DNA of 64,000 nt from Hafnia alvei (GCF_964063325.1 NZ_OZ061315.1:2046001-2110000), one strand, 5' to 3'. Shown: positions 52,253 through 62,150, counted from the stretch's first letter. The notes: generated by a model from the sequence alone, not told the origin. Translations and numbers: made by a program.

Positions 52253-52289
52253 AAAAAAGCCCGAGCATCTTCAATGTCTCGGGCTTTTT
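52253..52289. terminator. Bidirectional terminator ruvB / znuB
   Basis: GCCCGAG (52259-52265) pairs with CTCGGGC (52278-52284), extended by A8 and T5 tracts. Confidence 0.85.
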
Positions 52290-52303
52290 ATATTTACGTA
52301 ATT

Positions 52304-53089
52304 CTACACGCTCTGCTTTTTACTCAAACTGAGAATAAACATCGCGGTAGCGCATAGCACCACTGAGGGGCCAGCTGGCGTATCGTAGAAAGCAGAAAAT
52401 GTGAGGCCGCCGGTTACGGCTAAAATACCGATGATAACGGCGATTCCGGCCATTTGTTCCGGCGTGCGTGAGAAGCGGCGCGCCGTGGCGGCAGGGATAA
52501 TCAGCAGTGAGGTGATGATTAATGCCCCTACGAATTTCATCGCTAAGCCGATGGTTAGCGCAGTGACTAGCATTAATATCATACGCACACGTTCGAGATT
52601 AACGCCGTCAACGTGGGCAAGCTCTGGGCTTATCGTTACCGAAAGCAGTGGTCGCCATTGCCACCATAAAATTCCCAGTACGACGGCGACACCGATGGCA
52701 ATCATAATAATGTCGTCATAGGTGACGGATAACAGATCGCCGAATAAATACGCCATCAGATCCACGCGTACGTTTGACATCAAAGCCACTACCACGAGTC
52801 CCAACGACAGTGCGCTGTGGGCCATAATGCCGAGCAAGGTATCTACGCCGAGCGTTGGGCGTCGCTCTAGCCATACAAGGCCAATGGCCAGCAACAGCGT
52901 AACGACGATAACGGCAAAGAAAGGGTTTACATTCAACAGTAGGCCAAAAGCAACGCCTAGCAGGGACGCGTGAGCCAGCGTATCGCCAAAATATGACATT
53001 CGGCGCCATACGACAAACGAGCCAAGCGGGCCAGCAGTTAACGCCAGCAATGTGCCAGCGATCCAGCCGGGGAGAAGTAACTCAATCAT
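52304..53089 (-). CDS. znuB: Zinc ABC transporter permease ZnuB
   Basis: Inner membrane permease of the high-affinity zinc importer ZnuABC, 261 residues with about eight hydrophobic segments and the ABC-3 family patterns SFVVWRRMSYFGDTLAHASLLG and AMKFVGALIITSLLIIPAATAR. It overlaps znuC by 4 bases, so both are made from one mRNA. In E. coli zinc-replete Zur represses it. Confidence 0.96.
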   Translation of the reverse strand: MIELLLPGWIAGTLLALTAGPLGSFVVWRRMSYFGDTLAHASLLGVAFGLLLNVNPFFAVIVVTLLLAIGLVWLERRPTLGVDTLLGIMAHSALSLGLVVVALMSNVRVDLMAYLFGDLLSVTYDDIIMIAIGVAVVLGILWWQWRPLLSVTISPELAHVDGVNLERVRMILMLVTALTIGLAMKFVGALIITSLLIIPAATARRFSRTPEQMAGIAVIIGILAVTGGLTFSAFYDTPAGPSVVLCATAMFILSLSKKQSV

Positions 53090-53871
53090 TGCGGCTGGCT
53101 CCCATTACTTTTCAACACAATTTTTCCCTGCAGATCGTGGCGATGATTATGATGATGGCGATAAATCGCGAGCTGTTCCGCGCCGCGGTTGCCAAACATA
53201 GCGATAAACTCAGGGTGCATAGAAACCACTTCCGGTGTACCTGAACAACAAATATGTTGGTTCAAACACAACACTTCGTCCGTTTTTGCCATCACCAAAT
53301 GTAAATCGTGCGATACCATTAGCACTGAGCAGTTAAGCTCTTGCCTGAGCTGATTGATTAAATCGTACAGCGCCAGTTGTCCGTTAACATCCACGCCGGC
53401 GGTAGGTTCATCCAACACCAACAAATCGGGTTTATTGAGCAACGCACGCGCCAGTAGAACCCGCTGGTTTTCACCGCCAGAAAGTTTTTGCATCGGTTGA
53501 TTGAGCAGATGAGCCGCATGTACACGCTTCAGAGCAGGCAACACATCCTCTTTGCGCACGCCAGGGCGCAAGCGCATGAACCGACTGACGGTTAACGGCA
53601 GCGTTGCATCGAGGTGCAGTTTTTGCGGTACATAGCCAATGGTGAGCTTTTCTGCGGTGGCAATAGTGCCTGAGGTAGGCTTAATCAACCCAAGCACGAC
53701 GCGAACCAGCGTAGACTTTCCTGCACCATTTGGTCCCAGCAGCGTCAGAATGCGTCCGGGTTTGAGATCGAGCGATATGTGAGAAAGCACATTGCGAGCA
53801 CCGAAGCTTACGGTAATGTCTTTCAGCGATACCAAACTACTTTTGTTTTGAACTGTATTTTGACTCGACAT
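53086..53871 (-). CDS. znuC: Zinc ABC transporter ATPase ZnuC
   Basis: ATP-binding subunit of ZnuABC, 261 residues. Walker A is GPNGAGKST near residue 45, the signature LSGGENQR near 135 and Walker B LLVLDEPTAGVD. The C-terminal extension contains a His cluster (YRHHHNHRHD) typical of ZnuC, which may sense zinc. It is the first gene of the leftward unit, divergent from znuA across a Zur site. Confidence 0.96.
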   Translation of the reverse strand: MSSQNTVQNKSSLVSLKDITVSFGARNVLSHISLDLKPGRILTLLGPNGAGKSTLVRVVLGLIKPTSGTIATAEKLTIGYVPQKLHLDATLPLTVSRFMRLRPGVRKEDVLPALKRVHAAHLLNQPMQKLSGGENQRVLLARALLNKPDLLVLDEPTAGVDVNGQLALYDLINQLRQELNCSVLMVSHDLHLVMAKTDEVLCLNQHICCSGTPEVVSMHPEFIAMFGNRGAEQLAIYRHHHNHRHDLQGKIVLKSNGSQPQ

Positions 53872-53895
53872 GTTTTTGCATATTGCAGAATGGAT

Positions 53896-53917
53896 GAAAT
53901 GTTATAATATAACGATC
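53896..53917. promoter_or_regulatory. Zur-type operator between znuC and znuA
   Basis: The core GTTATAATATAAC (53901-53913) is a perfect palindrome and the whole site resembles the E. coli znuA/znuC Zur box. TATAAT at 53903-53908 doubles as a -10 for znuA. It could repress both directions when zinc is plentiful. Confidence 0.8.
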
Positions 53918-53944
53918 ACCCAAATTGAAGAAGAGAATTTTGAC

Positions 53945-54955
53945 ATGATACACAAAAAAGCCTGGTTTAAGCGCACTATTATTGCTGCTGCACTGGTAAC
54001 AAGCGCTGGGATCAGCTGCGCACAGGCTGCGGTATTAACCTCAATCCGTCCTTTAGGATTTATCGCTTCGGCAATTGCTGATGGTGTTACGACAACGGAA
54101 GTTTTGCTTCCTGATGGGGCGTCACCGCATGATTATGCACTTAAGCCATCCGACATCAAACGTTTGCGTGACGCTGACCTTGTTGTGTGGGTAGGGCCGG
54201 AAATGGAAGCTTTCCTAACAAAACCAGTCCAACAGCTCGAAAATAACAAGAATCTGATGCTGACAGGGCTGCCAGCCGTTCACAGCCTGCTGATGGCCGG
54301 TGATGACGATGACGATCATGACCATAAAGCGCATGCAGCAGAAAGCAATGTAGAAAAATCTGAAAAATTTGCTACACATAATGTTACAAATGGCGCTGAG
54401 ACTGGTTCAGAAGAGCATCATGATCACGATCACGGGCAATATAACCTGCACATTTGGCTCTCTCCAGCCATTGCAAAACAGATAGCGATAGCGATACACG
54501 ACAAATTATTGTTACAAAGCCCACAAAACAAAGACAAACTGGATGTCAACCTACGTAAATTCGAGGAACAACTAGAGCAGACAGAAAAAAATGTTGGTAT
54601 GATGCTGCGGCCTGTGCAAGGTAAAGGGTATTTTGTTTTTCATGATGCCTATGGTTACTTCGAGAAAACCTTTGGTCTGACTCCTTTAGGTCACTTCACG
54701 GTCAATCCCGAGATTCAGCCTGGCGCACAGCGTTTACATCAAATTCGAACACAGTTGGTTGAGCAGAAAGCGGTTTGCGTTTTCGCTGAGCCACAGTTCA
54801 GGCCAGCAGTAATCTCAGCGGTTGCGCAGGGGACAAAAGTCCGCCAGGGAACCTTAGATCCCTTGGGAAGCGCGATCGCACTGGGTGCTGATAGTTACAT
54901 GAGGTTCTTAACTCAGCTATCGCAACAGTATTCAAGCTGCCTGAACGGAGATTAA
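53945..54955 (+). CDS. znuA: Zinc-binding periplasmic protein ZnuA
   Basis: Periplasmic zinc receptor of ZnuABC, 336 residues. The signal peptide (MIHKKAWFKRTI... cleaved near CAQAAVL) precedes TSIRPLGFIASAIADGV. An acidic His-rich loop (DDDDDHDHKAH near residue 120, and EEHHDHDHG) is typical of ZnuA and longer here than in E. coli (310 residues), explaining the extra length. The ATG at 53945 is preferred; the frame from 53870 crosses the Zur site. Confidence 0.95.
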   Translation: MIHKKAWFKRTIIAAALVTSAGISCAQAAVLTSIRPLGFIASAIADGVTTTEVLLPDGASPHDYALKPSDIKRLRDADLVVWVGPEMEAFLTKPVQQLENNKNLMLTGLPAVHSLLMAGDDDDDHDHKAHAAESNVEKSEKFATHNVTNGAETGSEEHHDHDHGQYNLHIWLSPAIAKQIAIAIHDKLLLQSPQNKDKLDVNLRKFEEQLEQTEKNVGMMLRPVQGKGYFVFHDAYGYFEKTFGLTPLGHFTVNPEIQPGAQRLHQIRTQLVEQKAVCVFAEPQFRPAVISAVAQGTKVRQGTLDPLGSAIALGADSYMRFLTQLSQQYSSCLNGD

Positions 54956-54968
54956 GAGGAATAACCGA

Positions 54969-56294
54969 GTGCAGCAGATAGCGCGATCTATCGCCCTAGC
55001 GTATAACAACTTGCCCCGACCACATCGGGTTATGCTAGGGTCACTGACCGTCATCACGTTGGCCGTCTCTATTTGGCGGCCATTCGTTTACCAACCGAAT
55101 ATTGATAGCGATAGCGCTTCTGCTAAAATTATCCCATTGGATAACAAACAGTTGCGAACGCTTGTCCCTGAGGCTAGTGAGCCACTGGATCAACCCGCCC
55201 CAGAAGATGAAGTTCCTACCGACGAATTAGACGATAAAGCAGATAGCGATTCTGGTACCCATGATTACGTGGTTTCCACCGGTGATACGCTTGGCAGCAT
55301 TTTGACCCAGTTTGGCATTGATATGTCAGAGGTGTCCGCATTAGCGAAGAAAAATCCAGCACTGCGTAACCTCAAGATAGGCCAAACGCTGTCGTGGGCA
55401 GTGAATGATGCAGGCGAACTACAACAGCTGACTTGGGAAGTGAATCGTCGCGAAACGCGCACCTATAATTTGGTGAACGGTAACTTTAAAGAAGCCGTTG
55501 AGTCACAGCAGGGCGAGTGGAAAAATAAAGTTGTCACGGGAACATTGAACGGCAGCTTCGTCAATAGCGCGCGTGCTGCAGGTCTGAACCGCTCAGAAGT
55601 GAATGCCGTGATCAAAGCGCTGCAGTGGCAGATGGATTTTCGTAAATTGCAGAAGGGCGATCAATTTTCCGTTCTGATGTCGCGTGAAGAGCTGAATGGT
55701 CGTAGCGAGCAGAGCCAGTTGCTGGGCGTAAGAATGCGCTCGGGTGGTAAAGATTATTACGCGGTGCGTGCAGATGATGGCAAATTCTACGATCGTCAGG
55801 GCAGCGGTTTGGCAAAAGGCTTTATGCGTTTCCCAACCACAAAACAATTCCGCGTATCATCCAACTTTAATCCGCGCCGTGTGAATCCGGTAACAGGCCG
55901 TGTAGCACCGCACAAAGGTGTAGATTTCGCAATGCCGGTGGGAACACCTGTATTAGCCGTTGGTGATGGTGAAGTGGTCATCGCTAAACGTAGCGGTGCT
56001 GCGGGCAACTATGTGGTTATCCGTCACGGTCGCCAATATACGACGCGCTTTATGCACCTGAAAAAAATTCTGGTTAAGCCGGGGCAAAAAGTAAAACGTG
56101 GTGACCGCATCGCATTGTCAGGCAATACTGGACGCTCCACAGGACCCCATCTGCATTATGAATTCTGGTTGAATAATCAGGCAGTGAATCCATTGACGGC
56201 GCAACTTCCTCGCTCTGATGGTTTGTCTGGCAAAGATCGCCGCGAGTATTTAGCTCAGGTGCGTCAGGTTGTTCCGCAACTCCAGCTAGATTAA
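54969..56294 (+). CDS. mepM: Murein DD-endopeptidase MepM
   Basis: Peptidoglycan hydrolase that cuts D-Ala-mDAP cross-links to let the cell wall grow. In the 441 residues an N-terminal membrane anchor (about 21-38) is followed by a LysM domain (about 98-145) and a C-terminal peptidase M23 domain with H315 and D319 in HKGVDFA and the HLH pair at 394-396. It begins with GTG at 54969, after AAGAGGA. It follows znuA by 13 bases and may be read together with it. Confidence 0.95.
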   Translation: MQQIARSIALAYNNLPRPHRVMLGSLTVITLAVSIWRPFVYQPNIDSDSASAKIIPLDNKQLRTLVPEASEPLDQPAPEDEVPTDELDDKADSDSGTHDYVVSTGDTLGSILTQFGIDMSEVSALAKKNPALRNLKIGQTLSWAVNDAGELQQLTWEVNRRETRTYNLVNGNFKEAVESQQGEWKNKVVTGTLNGSFVNSARAAGLNRSEVNAVIKALQWQMDFRKLQKGDQFSVLMSREELNGRSEQSQLLGVRMRSGGKDYYAVRADDGKFYDRQGSGLAKGFMRFPTTKQFRVSSNFNPRRVNPVTGRVAPHKGVDFAMPVGTPVLAVGDGEVVIAKRSGAAGNYVVIRHGRQYTTRFMHLKKILVKPGQKVKRGDRIALSGNTGRSTGPHLHYEFWLNNQAVNPLTAQLPRSDGLSGKDRREYLAQVRQVVPQLQLD

Positions 56295-56311
56295 GATTAG
56301 ACATCGTTTAT

Positions 56312-56337
56312 AACAGCCGGTTAACCGGCTGTTTTTC
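56312..56337 (+). terminator. Terminator of mepM
   Basis: AACAGCCGG (56312-56320) pairs with CCGGCTGTT (56325-56333) around TTAA, then Ts. Confidence 0.85.
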
Positions 56338-56464
56338 TTTGCGCTGTTTATGTGCAAATTTTTTCAGTCGTTTTACGCCCAAGAGTTATATCAAAACGTA
56401 TATCAAAACGTATTGATGTCACTTAGGTGTATAATTAGCTGATGTTTTATTAAAGAGCTTTTCT

Positions 56465-57427
56465 ATGGAAAAAGAACAACGGTCAAACGTGGAGTTTATC
56501 CCTAAGTTTGAAAAAAGCTTCCTGCTGCCTAAATACTGGGGAGCGTGGATAGGCGTTGGGACCATGGTTGCGATGGCCTATTTGCCGGTGCGCCTAAGAG
56601 ATCCTATCCTTGCTACCGTTGGGCGCTGGGCCGGGAAACTCGCAGGTGGAGCAAGGCGCCGCGCAAGAATAAATTTGCTGTACTGCTTTCCAGAATTAAC
56701 CGAAGCTCAGCGTGAAGACATTATTGATCGCATGTTCGAGCGTGCAGGGCAGTCTATGTTCTTAATGGCCGAGCTAACGCTGCGCGATCCACAGCGCGTG
56801 TTAAAACGCACCCGCTGGCATGGCATGGAGCATATCGAAGCGCTGCGTGAAAGCGGTAAGAATGCCATCTTTTTAGTGCCGCACGGTTGGGCCGTTGATA
56901 TCCCCGCGATGTTGCTAGCTGCACAAGGTCAGCCTATGGCCGCGATGTTCCACAATCAAAAGAATAAGATGGTGGACTGGCTGTGGAATACCTGTCGTCG
57001 GCGTTTTGGTGGGCGTATGCACGCCCGCGACGACGGAATTAAGCCTTTCATCAGTTCGGTACGCCATGGCTATTGGGGCTATTATCTACCCGACCAAGAT
57101 CATGGGGCAGAACATAGCGAGTTTGTCGATTTCTTTGCTACCTATAAAGCCACGTTGCCTGCAATTGGCCGCTTGATGAAGCTTTGCCGTGCTCAGGTCA
57201 TTCCGCTTTTCCCTGTGTATGACGGGAAAACTAGCATGTTGGATATCTATATCCGTCCACCGATGGATGATATAGCCGATATGAATGAGCACGATATGGC
57301 TCGTCGCATGAACGAAGAAGTTGAGTTACTGATGGGGCCACACCCAGAGCAATATACGTGGATCCTGAAGCTGCTAAAAACCCGCAAGCCGGGCGAGCTT
57401 GAGCCTTATAAGCGAAAAGACCTATAG
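56465..57427 (+). CDS. lpxM: Lipid A myristoyl acyltransferase LpxM
   Basis: Late acyltransferase that adds the final secondary acyl chain to KDO2-lipid A. The 320 residues have the family HX4D catalytic motif in FLVPHGWAVDIPAML, followed by FHNQKNKMVDWLWNT and YYLPDQDHGAEHSEFVDFFA. A TATAAT lies about 34 bases before the start, after two copies of ATATCAAAACGT. Inner membrane, cytoplasmic face. Confidence 0.96.
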   Translation: MEKEQRSNVEFIPKFEKSFLLPKYWGAWIGVGTMVAMAYLPVRLRDPILATVGRWAGKLAGGARRRARINLLYCFPELTEAQREDIIDRMFERAGQSMFLMAELTLRDPQRVLKRTRWHGMEHIEALRESGKNAIFLVPHGWAVDIPAMLLAAQGQPMAAMFHNQKNKMVDWLWNTCRRRFGGRMHARDDGIKPFISSVRHGYWGYYLPDQDHGAEHSEFVDFFATYKATLPAIGRLMKLCRAQVIPLFPVYDGKTSMLDIYIRPPMDDIADMNEHDMARRMNEEVELLMGPHPEQYTWILKLLKTRKPGELEPYKRKDL

Positions 57428-57460
57428 GTTTCGCTTAAGCTTTCAGAGCCGATCCCAAAG

Positions 57461-57490
57461 AAAAAGGGCGCAATTCAATTGCGCCCTTTT
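57461..57490. terminator. Bidirectional terminator lpxM / pykA
   Basis: AAAAGGGCGCAATT (57462-57475) is mirrored by AATTGCGCCCTTTT (57477-57490); the inner A:T pairs must open to form the loop. Confidence 0.82.
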
Positions 57491-57510
57491 GTTATTTCTT
57501 TTTTCGTAAT

Positions 57511-58953
57511 TTATTCAACGCGTAGGATTCGGCTGGTATTAGTGCTACCGATGGTGCCCATTACATCACCTTGGGTCACGATAACGAGATCGCCCGAAAC
57601 CAAGAAGCCTTTATCGCGCAGCAGATTTGCAGCATGCTGAGCCGCCGCCACACCGTCGCTGGTGCTATCGAAGTAAACCGGTGTTACGCCACGATATAAG
57701 GCTGTCAGGTTCAACGTACGTTCGCGATGGGACATGGCAAAGATTGGCAAGCCAGAACTAATGCGAGACATCATCAGCGCCGTACGGCCTGATTCGGTCA
57801 TGGCGATGATAGCGGTAACGCCTTTCAGGTGGTTAGCCGCGTACATGCTAGACATCGCAATCGCTTCTTCAATATTGTCGAACTGCACGTCTAAACGATG
57901 CTTAGAAACGTTGATGCTTGGGATTTTTTCGGCACCCAAACATACGCGAGCCATCGCAGCGACCGTTTCAGCGGGATATTGTCCGGCAGCTGTTTCTGCT
58001 GACAGCATCACGGCATCAGTGCCATCCAGCACGGCGTTAGCCACGTCCATGACCTCAGCGCGCGTAGGCATTGGGTTGGTGATCATTGACTCCATCATTT
58101 GGGTCGCAGTGATAACGGAGCGGTTTAATTTGCGTGCGCGGCGGATCAGCTGTTTCTGAATGCCAACAAGTTCAGGATCGCCAATTTCGACGCCCAGATC
58201 GCCACGCGCAACCATCACGACGTCGGAGGCTAAGATGATGTCATCCATCGCTTCTTCGCTGCATACCGCTTCGGCACGTTCAACTTTAGCCACGATCTTG
58301 GCATCACAACCGGCATCGCGTGCGAGACGGCGTGCGTAGTTAATGTCTTCGCCGGTGCGGGGGAAAGAAACAGCCAGATAATCGACAGAGATTTTTGCCG
58401 CAGTGGCGATATCAGCGATATCTTTTTCGGTTAAGGCTTCTGCAGACAGACCGCCGCCTAACTTGTTAATCCCTTTATTATTGGATAGAGGGCCACCGAC
58501 GGTCACTTCGGTAAATACTTTGCTGCCTTTAACTTCGAGGACTTTTAGCTGCACGCGGCCATCGTCGAGCAACAGAATGTCGCCAGGAACCACATCTTCT
58601 GGCAGGCGTTTGTAGTCGATACCGACTTTCTCTTTATCGCCTTCACCTGTGGTGAGATCGGCATCGAGCAGGAATTTATCGCCGATGTTAAGGAATACTT
58701 TGCCTTCTTTGAAGGTGGATACGCGGATTTTCGGACCCTGCAGGTCTCCGAGGATGGCAACATGTCGTCCTAGTTTTGCTGCAATTTCACGGACTTTATT
58801 GGCACGAGCAAGATGATCTTCAGCTGTACCATGAGAGAAATTGAGACGTACGACGTTAGCACCAGCAGAAATAATCTTCTCTAGATTATTATCGCGGTCG
58901 GTTGCTGGGCCTAAGGTGGTTACGATCTTGGTTCTTCTGAGCCGTCTGGACAT
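57511..58953 (-). CDS. pykA: Pyruvate kinase II
   Basis: Converts phosphoenolpyruvate and ADP to pyruvate and ATP in lower glycolysis. The 480 residues, starting MSRRLRRTKIVTTLGPATD, match E. coli PykA, the AMP-activated isoenzyme. The active-site MVARGDLGVEIG and the ITATQMMESM stretch are visible. GGAG lies 6 bases upstream of the ATG at 58953; the frame from 58995 is longer without support. It follows hexR in the same direction, as in E. coli. Confidence 0.97.
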   Translation of the reverse strand: MSRRLRRTKIVTTLGPATDRDNNLEKIISAGANVVRLNFSHGTAEDHLARANKVREIAAKLGRHVAILGDLQGPKIRVSTFKEGKVFLNIGDKFLLDADLTTGEGDKEKVGIDYKRLPEDVVPGDILLLDDGRVQLKVLEVKGSKVFTEVTVGGPLSNNKGINKLGGGLSAEALTEKDIADIATAAKISVDYLAVSFPRTGEDINYARRLARDAGCDAKIVAKVERAEAVCSEEAMDDIILASDVVMVARGDLGVEIGDPELVGIQKQLIRRARKLNRSVITATQMMESMITNPMPTRAEVMDVANAVLDGTDAVMLSAETAAGQYPAETVAAMARVCLGAEKIPSINVSKHRLDVQFDNIEEAIAMSSMYAANHLKGVTAIIAMTESGRTALMMSRISSGLPIFAMSHRERTLNLTALYRGVTPVYFDSTSDGVAAAQHAANLLRDKGFLVSGDLVIVTQGDVMGTIGSTNTSRILRVE

Positions 58954-59253
58954 GTGTAACTCCGTTGACATGTGAAGCATTGGTGTTGGTGCCAATACAA
59001 CGAACAGGCAGTTGATTACGCATCCGCGTAACCCGATTGTTTTTTAAGCTAGCATTAGGCACGTTCTTACTTACGCTTAAAAATGACTGGGTAGATCAAC
59101 TCATCAAGCCTGCTCGCATGAAACCGCAAAAGAAAGCATGCGGTTGATAAATACCCGTATCTTCATTATCTAGCAGAAAATGACAGGTTGTTTTTATGTT
59201 TTGGTGCCTGATTGACGTTAAACTTATACTTTCTATCTTAGCCCTTTACCGCA
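58954..59253. other. hexR / pykA gap
   Basis: About 300 bases that should contain the pykA promoter. I see no palindrome of the HexR type, no terminator for hexR and no gene. Confidence 0.5.
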
Positions 59254-60123
59254 TTAATCGAAATGGTGGGGCAGCGCCAGTCCTTTATCAAAGCGCGATT
59301 CTTTCAACGCTTCTTTGACTCGCTTCAAGTTATCTCTGAATTTTGCGCCTCTGCGCAGGGTAAAGCCAGTTGCCAGCGCATCGATAAGCGTCAATTGAGC
59401 AATTCTTGACACCATTGGCATGTAGACATCGGTGTCTTCTGGCACATCCAGAATTAAGGGGAGGGTCGCTTCAAGTGCAAGGGGGGTATCACGAGAGGTA
59501 ATGGCAATCACGGTAGCGTCATTTTCGCGCGCTAAATGTGCCATCTCGACCAAGCTTTTGGTGCGTCCAGTGTGGGAGATGAGGACCACAACATCACCTT
59601 CGTTTGAATTCATGCAGCTCATTCTTTGCATGACGATGTCATCAAAATAAACCACAGGAATGTTAAACCGGAAGAATTTGTTCATGGCATCATGGGCAAC
59701 CGCCGCGGATGCGCCTAAACCAAAGAAGGAAATTTTCTTGGCCTGAGTGAGCAGATCAACGGCGCGATTAACCGCGGCCATATCAAGGTTATTCTTGGCC
59801 ATTTCAAGGCTGGCCATCGCAGATTCGAATATTTTGCTGGTATAAGCATCAACGCTGTCAGTCTCTTCGACGTTTCGATTGACATACGGCGTCCCATTAG
59901 CAAGGCTCTGTGCTAGATGAAGTTTAAAATCGGGGAAGCCTTTGGTTTCTAAACGACGACAAAAACGGTTTACCGTGGGTTCACTGACATCAGCCATTTT
60001 CGCCAGCGTCGCAATGCTAGAGTGAATCGCGGTTTGCGGTGCAGCCAAGATAACCTCGGCAACTTTGCGCTCGGATTTACTGAGTTGGTCCAGGTTGGCC
60101 TGAATTTTGTCCAGCGTATTCAT
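59254..60123 (-). CDS. hexR: RpiR-family transcriptional regulator HexR
   Basis: Represses glucose-metabolism genes and is released by the Entner-Doudoroff intermediate KDPG. The 289 residues have an N-terminal RpiR helix-turn-helix (about 15-75, with ISVSEPTVNRFCR-like ADVSEPTVNRFCRRLE) and a C-terminal SIS sugar-phosphate domain (about 125-260, with GLGASAAVAHDAMNKFF and ISHTGRTKSLVEMA). The start at 60123 gives the E. coli length. Divergent from zwf, whose operator carries its site. Confidence 0.96.
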   Translation of the reverse strand: MNTLDKIQANLDQLSKSERKVAEVILAAPQTAIHSSIATLAKMADVSEPTVNRFCRRLETKGFPDFKLHLAQSLANGTPYVNRNVEETDSVDAYTSKIFESAMASLEMAKNNLDMAAVNRAVDLLTQAKKISFFGLGASAAVAHDAMNKFFRFNIPVVYFDDIVMQRMSCMNSNEGDVVVLISHTGRTKSLVEMAHLARENDATVIAITSRDTPLALEATLPLILDVPEDTDVYMPMVSRIAQLTLIDALATGFTLRRGAKFRDNLKRVKEALKESRFDKGLALPHHFD

Positions 60124-60144
60124 ATACAAATTCACTCATGGATT

Positions 60145-60256
60145 GTATGCCCGTCATCTTTCAAACTGGAGGTGTGTTGGCTGCTCGAATCACTTACTCT
60201 GGTAAGCTCATCGGGTCTTGTTCGCTCGCCGCCTTCCTACATTTTGACATCTATTG
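60145..60256. repeat. ERIC-type repeat upstream of hexR
   Basis: About 110 bp resembling the element at 6308-6433: TGTATGCCCGTCAT at one side, a central CACTTACTCTGGTAAGCTCATCGGG, and CGCTCGCCGCCTTCC. It is more degenerate and lies in the hexR leader region. Confidence 0.7.
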
Positions 60257-60550
60257 AGCAAAACGATTTCAAAGAAAGGAGAAATCTATGATTGTTTGAT
60301 GAAAATATACTACGAGCCACAACTGCTTTGCAGCGAGATGATGCCGCTTCGCGGGCTTTTTTTACCAGAGTATGACGCGTGTCTAACTTTCGATATGGTA
60401 ATATTAGTTCAGTTTTGACAGAAAATTACATAATGTGTCTGTCATTACGCGGTCTGCGGCGGGGTCAACGAAAATTTCATACCATTTATGTTTAAATTTT
60501 CGACAAAAAAGCATGTTTACTGGCTATAGTCAAAAATAGTACATTAATTA
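60257..60550. other. hexR / zwf divergent region
   Basis: AT-rich region ahead of the HexR operator, holding the promoters for zwf and hexR. A weak hairpin with a T7 run lies near 60345-60362 (CCGCTTCGCGG then GCTTTTTTT), of unknown use. No gene is seen. Confidence 0.45.
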
Positions 60551-60565
60551 TGTAATAAAATTACA
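60551..60565 (+). promoter_or_regulatory. HexR operator before zwf
   Basis: TGTAATAAAATTACA fits the HexR palindrome consensus TGTARTTWAWTTACA at nearly all positions. It ends 25 bases before the zwf start, where HexR would block transcription. Confidence 0.85.
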
Positions 60566-60590
60566 AGCATCCTGCAACGAGGAGATGAAC

Positions 60591-62066
60591 ATGGCGGTTA
60601 CGTCAACAGCACAGGCCTGTGACCTGGTCATTTTCGGCGCCAAGGGCGATTTAGCCCGCCGTAAACTGCTGCCTTCCCTGTACCAATTAGAAAAAGCCGG
60701 TCATATCCATCCGGACACTCGTATCATCGGCGTAGGTCGCGCCGATTGGGATAAAGACGCCTACACTAAGGTCGTTCGCGAAGCACTGGACACCTTCTTG
60801 AAGGAAAAGGTTGATGAAGAACTGTGGGCGACGCTCAGTGCGCGTCTCGACTTCTGTAACCTTGACGTCAATGACACTCAGCATTTCAAAAATCTGGCAA
60901 AAATGCTGGATCAGAAGAAACGCGTCACCATCAACTACTTTGCTATGCCACCAAGCACTTTCGGCGCTATCTGCCAAGGTTTGGGTGCATCCGGTCTGAA
61001 TAAAGATCCAAGCCGCATCGTGATGGAAAAACCACTCGGTACCGATTTGGAATCCTCACGCGCCATCAATAATCAGGTGGCTGAATTCTTTGACGAGTCA
61101 CAGGTTTACCGTATTGACCACTATTTGGGCAAAGAAACGGTGCTTAACCTGCTGGCGTTGCGCTTTGCTAACTCCCTGTTTGCGAATAACTGGGACAACA
61201 GCATGATCGACAGCGTGCAGATCACCGTTGCCGAAGAAGTGGGCATTGAAGGTCGCTGGGGCTACTTTGATAAAGCTGGCCAGATGCGCGACATGATTCA
61301 AAATCATCTGTTGCAAATTTTGACTATGATTGCCATGTCACCGCCGGCGGATCTCTCTACCGACCGTATTCGTGATGAAAAAGTCAAAGTGCTGCGCTCA
61401 CTACGTCGTATTAACCATTCCAACGTGCGTGATACCACGGTACGTGGCCAATACACCGCGGGCTTTGTCCAAGGCAAAAAAGTACCAGGATATCTGGAGG
61501 AAGAAGGGGCGAACAAAAGTAGTAACACGGAAACCTTCGTCTCTATTCGCGTTGATATTGATAACTGGCGCTGGGCTGGCGTTCCGTTCTATCTACGTAC
61601 CGGTAAACGTCTGCCATCAAAATGTTCTGAAGTAGTTATTTACTTTAAGAACCCGCCGCTCAACCTGTTCAGCGACTCTTACCAAGAGCTGCCGCAGAAC
61701 AAACTGACGATCCGCTTGCAGCCTGATGAGGGCGTACAGATTGACATCCTTAACAAGGTGCCAGGTCTGGAGCATAAGCATCGTTTACAAACCACTAAGC
61801 TGGATCTGAGCTTCTCCGATACTTTCCATCAAGAGCATTTAGCTGATGCCTATGAGCGTTTGCTGCTGGAGACCATGCGTGGGATCCAAGCGCTGTTCGT
61901 GCGCCGTGATGAGGTGGAAGAAGCGTGGAAGTGGGTCGACTCCATTATGGAAGCATGGGCCGCTGACAATGAATCTCCTAAACCATACCAAGCCGGTACT
62001 TGGGGCCCTGTAGCCTCTGTTGCGATGATCAGTCGCGATGGCCGTGCATGGAATGAATTCGAATAA
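60591..62066 (+). CDS. zwf: Glucose-6-phosphate dehydrogenase
   Basis: NADP-linked first enzyme of the oxidative pentose phosphate and Entner-Doudoroff pathways. The 491 residues equal E. coli Zwf. The coenzyme motif is GAKGDLARRKLLPSLYQ and the substrate motif RIDHYLGKE is near residues 177-185. The start at 60591 has GAGGA 7 bases upstream; ATG-like triplets before it are not used in relatives. Under HexR control. Followed by pgl. Confidence 0.98.
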   Translation: MAVTSTAQACDLVIFGAKGDLARRKLLPSLYQLEKAGHIHPDTRIIGVGRADWDKDAYTKVVREALDTFLKEKVDEELWATLSARLDFCNLDVNDTQHFKNLAKMLDQKKRVTINYFAMPPSTFGAICQGLGASGLNKDPSRIVMEKPLGTDLESSRAINNQVAEFFDESQVYRIDHYLGKETVLNLLALRFANSLFANNWDNSMIDSVQITVAEEVGIEGRWGYFDKAGQMRDMIQNHLLQILTMIAMSPPADLSTDRIRDEKVKVLRSLRRINHSNVRDTTVRGQYTAGFVQGKKVPGYLEEEGANKSSNTETFVSIRVDIDNWRWAGVPFYLRTGKRLPSKCSEVVIYFKNPPLNLFSDSYQELPQNKLTIRLQPDEGVQIDILNKVPGLEHKHRLQTTKLDLSFSDTFHQEHLADAYERLLLETMRGIQALFVRRDEVEEAWKWVDSIMEAWAADNESPKPYQAGTWGPVASVAMISRDGRAWNEFE

Positions 62067-62095
62067 CGTCACAACGTTATTTGATCGCAAAGTAT

Positions 62096-62117
62096 CACGG
62101 AGGGAACACCCTCCGTG
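62096..62117 (+). other. Hairpin between zwf and pgl
   Basis: CACGGAGGG (62096-62104) pairs perfectly with CCCTCCGTG (62109-62117). There is no T run, so it is more likely an mRNA-stability or processing structure than a terminator. Confidence 0.75.
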
Positions 62118-62150
62118 TGTTGAGATTCAAACAGTTTAGGAGTGGTTGAA